Source: Thiodiazotropha sp040507005 (lineage in GTDB: Bacteria; Pseudomonadota; Gammaproteobacteria; Chromatiales; Chromatiaceae). Taken from it: a stretch of 64,000 bases of DNA. Positions 62,810 to 64,000 of this stretch are shown here, in pieces. Location of the stretch: positions 1-64,000 of the forward strand of contig JBEVVS010000013.1 in NCBI GenBank assembly GCA_040507005.1, given 5' to 3'. The position numbers and the translations under genes are program-made. Numbering within the stretch: the stretch's first letter is position 1; each line of letters starts with the position of its first letter. The notes under the pieces are model-generated. The model was not told the origin of the DNA. It ran no database searches and was given only the letters and a program-made list of their open reading frames with translations.

Positions 62810-63643
62810 TCAGGACTTGAGGCGATAAGAGATGCCGCCGTGACCCACCTTCATCTCAAAACGATTGGTCAGCTGGTTGATCGATTCGGTGGACCCCAGA
62901 AAAAGATAGCCACCCGGGTTCAATGCATTAGCCATCCGGTCGACGATATCTCGCTTCAATTCATTGGAGAAATAGATGAGTACATTGCGGCAGAAAATGA
63001 CATCGAACTTTCCCAAGCCATGATAGCTGCTAGCCAGGTTCAGGGAGCTGAAATTGACCCGGCGCTTGATCTCAGGTTTTACTTCGAGACAGCGCTCTTT
63101 AGGCACAAAGAATCTGCTTTTTTGTTCCTGGGTAAGGCCCCGTTCGACGGCCAAACCACAGTAGATGCCGGCGCGCGCCTCATCCAGCATCTTGCTCGAG
63201 ATATCGGTGGCGATAACCTGCACCGGCCTGGCGGTGGGTTTTGCGGTCTGAAACTCCTGGGCGATCATACTGATGTTGTAGGGCTCCTGACCGCTCGAAC
63301 AGGCCGCAGACCAGATGCGGATCGAACCGCCCCGCTGCATGTTCAGATCGGGCAGGATGGTCTCTTTCAATAAGATGTAGTGGCCAATATCCCGAAACCA
63401 GAAGGTTTCATTGGTGGTCATGGCATCGATGACCTTTACCTTCAGACGTGTATGAGCCGGTGAGCGAATCAGATCCATCAAAGCGCCCAGGGAATCCACC
63501 TGCGCCTCCTTGATAATGCCGTTCAATCTACTCGAGACCAGATACTCCTTTCCGCTGCCCAGTAAGATCCCGCATGCCTGCTGCAGAAAAGTTTTAAACG
63601 ACTCATACTCTGCCGGTGATATGCTGGCTGACCTATGGTACAT
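62810..63643 (-). CDS. cheR: Chemotaxis protein methyltransferase CheR
   Basis: 277 residues. Methylates glutamates of chemoreceptors with S-adenosylmethionine. The N-terminal helical domain is followed by the catalytic part (IRIWSAACSSGQEPYNISMI, VIATDISSKMLDEARAG, FDVIFCRNVLIYFSNELK, GYLFLGSTESI). Lies between cheV and flgB, the common order in Gammaproteobacteria. Confidence 0.97.
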   Translation of the reverse strand: MYHRSASISPAEYESFKTFLQQACGILLGSGKEYLVSSRLNGIIKEAQVDSLGALMDLIRSPAHTRLKVKVIDAMTTNETFWFRDIGHYILLKETILPDLNMQRGGSIRIWSAACSSGQEPYNISMIAQEFQTAKPTARPVQVIATDISSKMLDEARAGIYCGLAVERGLTQEQKSRFFVPKERCLEVKPEIKRRVNFSSLNLASSYHGLGKFDVIFCRNVLIYFSNELKRDIVDRMANALNPGGYLFLGSTESINQLTNRFEMKVGHGGISYRLKS

Positions 63644-63680
63644 GTTCTTATTTTATAATTACTTTGTTCAGGTATAACAG

Positions 63681-64000
63681 TTATGCCAAGCGTTTTAAGC
63701 GCTCGGTAACGCGGTTGACCAATTCATCCGGCATGAATTTGGCGAGAAAATGATCGGCGCCTACCTTTTTCACCATGCTCTCGTTGAATACGCCACTCAA
63801 TGAAGAGTGCAGGATGATGTAAATATCTGACAGCTTGGGATTTTCCCGTATCGCGGTCACCAGGGAGTAACCATCCATTTTCGGCATTTCAATATCCGAG
63901 ATCACCATCGCCAACCAATCATTGATGTTACCCTCTTGCGACCACTCGAGGAGCAGATTCAGGGCCTCGCTACCATCTTTCGCCAGCACCGCCTCTACGC
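63681..64000 (-). CDS. cheV: Chemotaxis coupling protein CheV, receiver domain (partial)
   Basis: The frame runs off the right end, so only the C-terminal 106 codons are seen. Receiver domain with MVISDIEMPKMDGYSLV (phospho-acceptor aspartate), the switch serine region HSSLSGVFNESMV and lysine in FLAKFMPDEL. That last block and the place before cheR are typical of CheV; the CheW-like half lies outside the window. Confidence 0.92.
   Translation of the reverse strand, partial: VEAVLAKDGSEALNLLLEWSQEGNINDWLAMVISDIEMPKMDGYSLVTAIRENPKLSDIYIILHSSLSGVFNESMVKKVGADHFLAKFMPDELVNRVTERLKRLA

Noticed and set aside
1..64000. tRNA or rRNA genes, carboxysome genes, cbbR, sulfur-oxidation genes
   Set aside because: Looked for and not found by reading; absence in the window says nothing about the genome.

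Overview
The window is about 64 kb of a Gammaproteobacterium. It carries two complete kinds of RuBisCO locus (form I cbbLS and form II cbbM), each followed by its own activase pair cbbQ-cbbO. It also has a gammaproteobacterial flagellar cluster with a CheV-CheR cap, sigma-54 and sigma-28 promoters, SbcB, NadA with an NrtR-type regulator, AroG and a FimX-like protein. This set suggests a motile chemolithoautotroph of the sulfur-oxidising kind (Sedimenticola / Candidatus Thiodiazotropha-like or a Chromatiales relative). That placement is inference: no sulfur-oxidation gene lies in the window.

Layout. 1-10900: carbon fixation. The 3' part of cbbL, then cbbS, cbbQ1, cbbO1, two unknown minus-strand genes, then cbbM (with its own leader and a strong terminator), cbbQ2 and cbbO2. 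Small inverted-repeat elements sit around cbbQ2 and directly in front of cbbO2. 11000-14280: aroG and a FimX-like degenerate GGDEF/EAL protein. 14300-18500, minus strand: a coiled-coil membrane protein, a DUF302 protein, a ParA-like ATPase and two secreted Tyr/Arg/Pro-rich proteins with repeated Y-x-F/W/Y-R-P motifs. 18600-24450, minus strand: an RND pump with an unusual lysine-rich tail (holding a 10-N assembly gap), its membrane fusion protein and an SCP2-like protein. 24880-34500: a dynamin-like GTPase, a GAF-GGDEF cyclase with an HDOD protein, nrtR-nadA, a second coiled-coil paralog, a fatty acid hydroxylase-family gene overlapping an unknown gene, a DUF3108 protein, and a small gene behind a near-consensus sigma-54 promoter. 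34500-43900: a voltage-gated-type K+ channel plus a separate RCK protein, an ankyrin lipoprotein, sbcB, and a divergent pair encoding a histone-deacetylase-family hydrolase and a Pat-type acetyltransferase. 44160-48540: rplS-trmD-rimM-rpsP and ffh on the minus strand, ccsA-like on the plus strand. 48567-64000, minus strand: cheV (cut by the window end), cheR, flgBCDEFGHIJKL, fliC, flaG, fliD, fliS and fliT.

How the parts fit. The two RuBisCO loci supply two enzymes with presumably different CO2/O2 preference, each with a dedicated CbbQO remodeller. The flagellar genes read as one collinear set, but promoters and a terminator break it into units: sigma-54-like sites before flgB, flgF and flgG (and possibly flaG), a long terminator after flgE, and a sigma-28 site before fliC. 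Several other genes (FimX-like, GGDEF, HDOD, the sigma-54-driven small gene) point to surface-motility and c-di-GMP control. Short repeat families (REP-like GTGCGG palindromes, a MITE-like element with GTCCGCAAATGAACG ends, and an AACTCATAACTC-type element) recur in the intergenic spaces.
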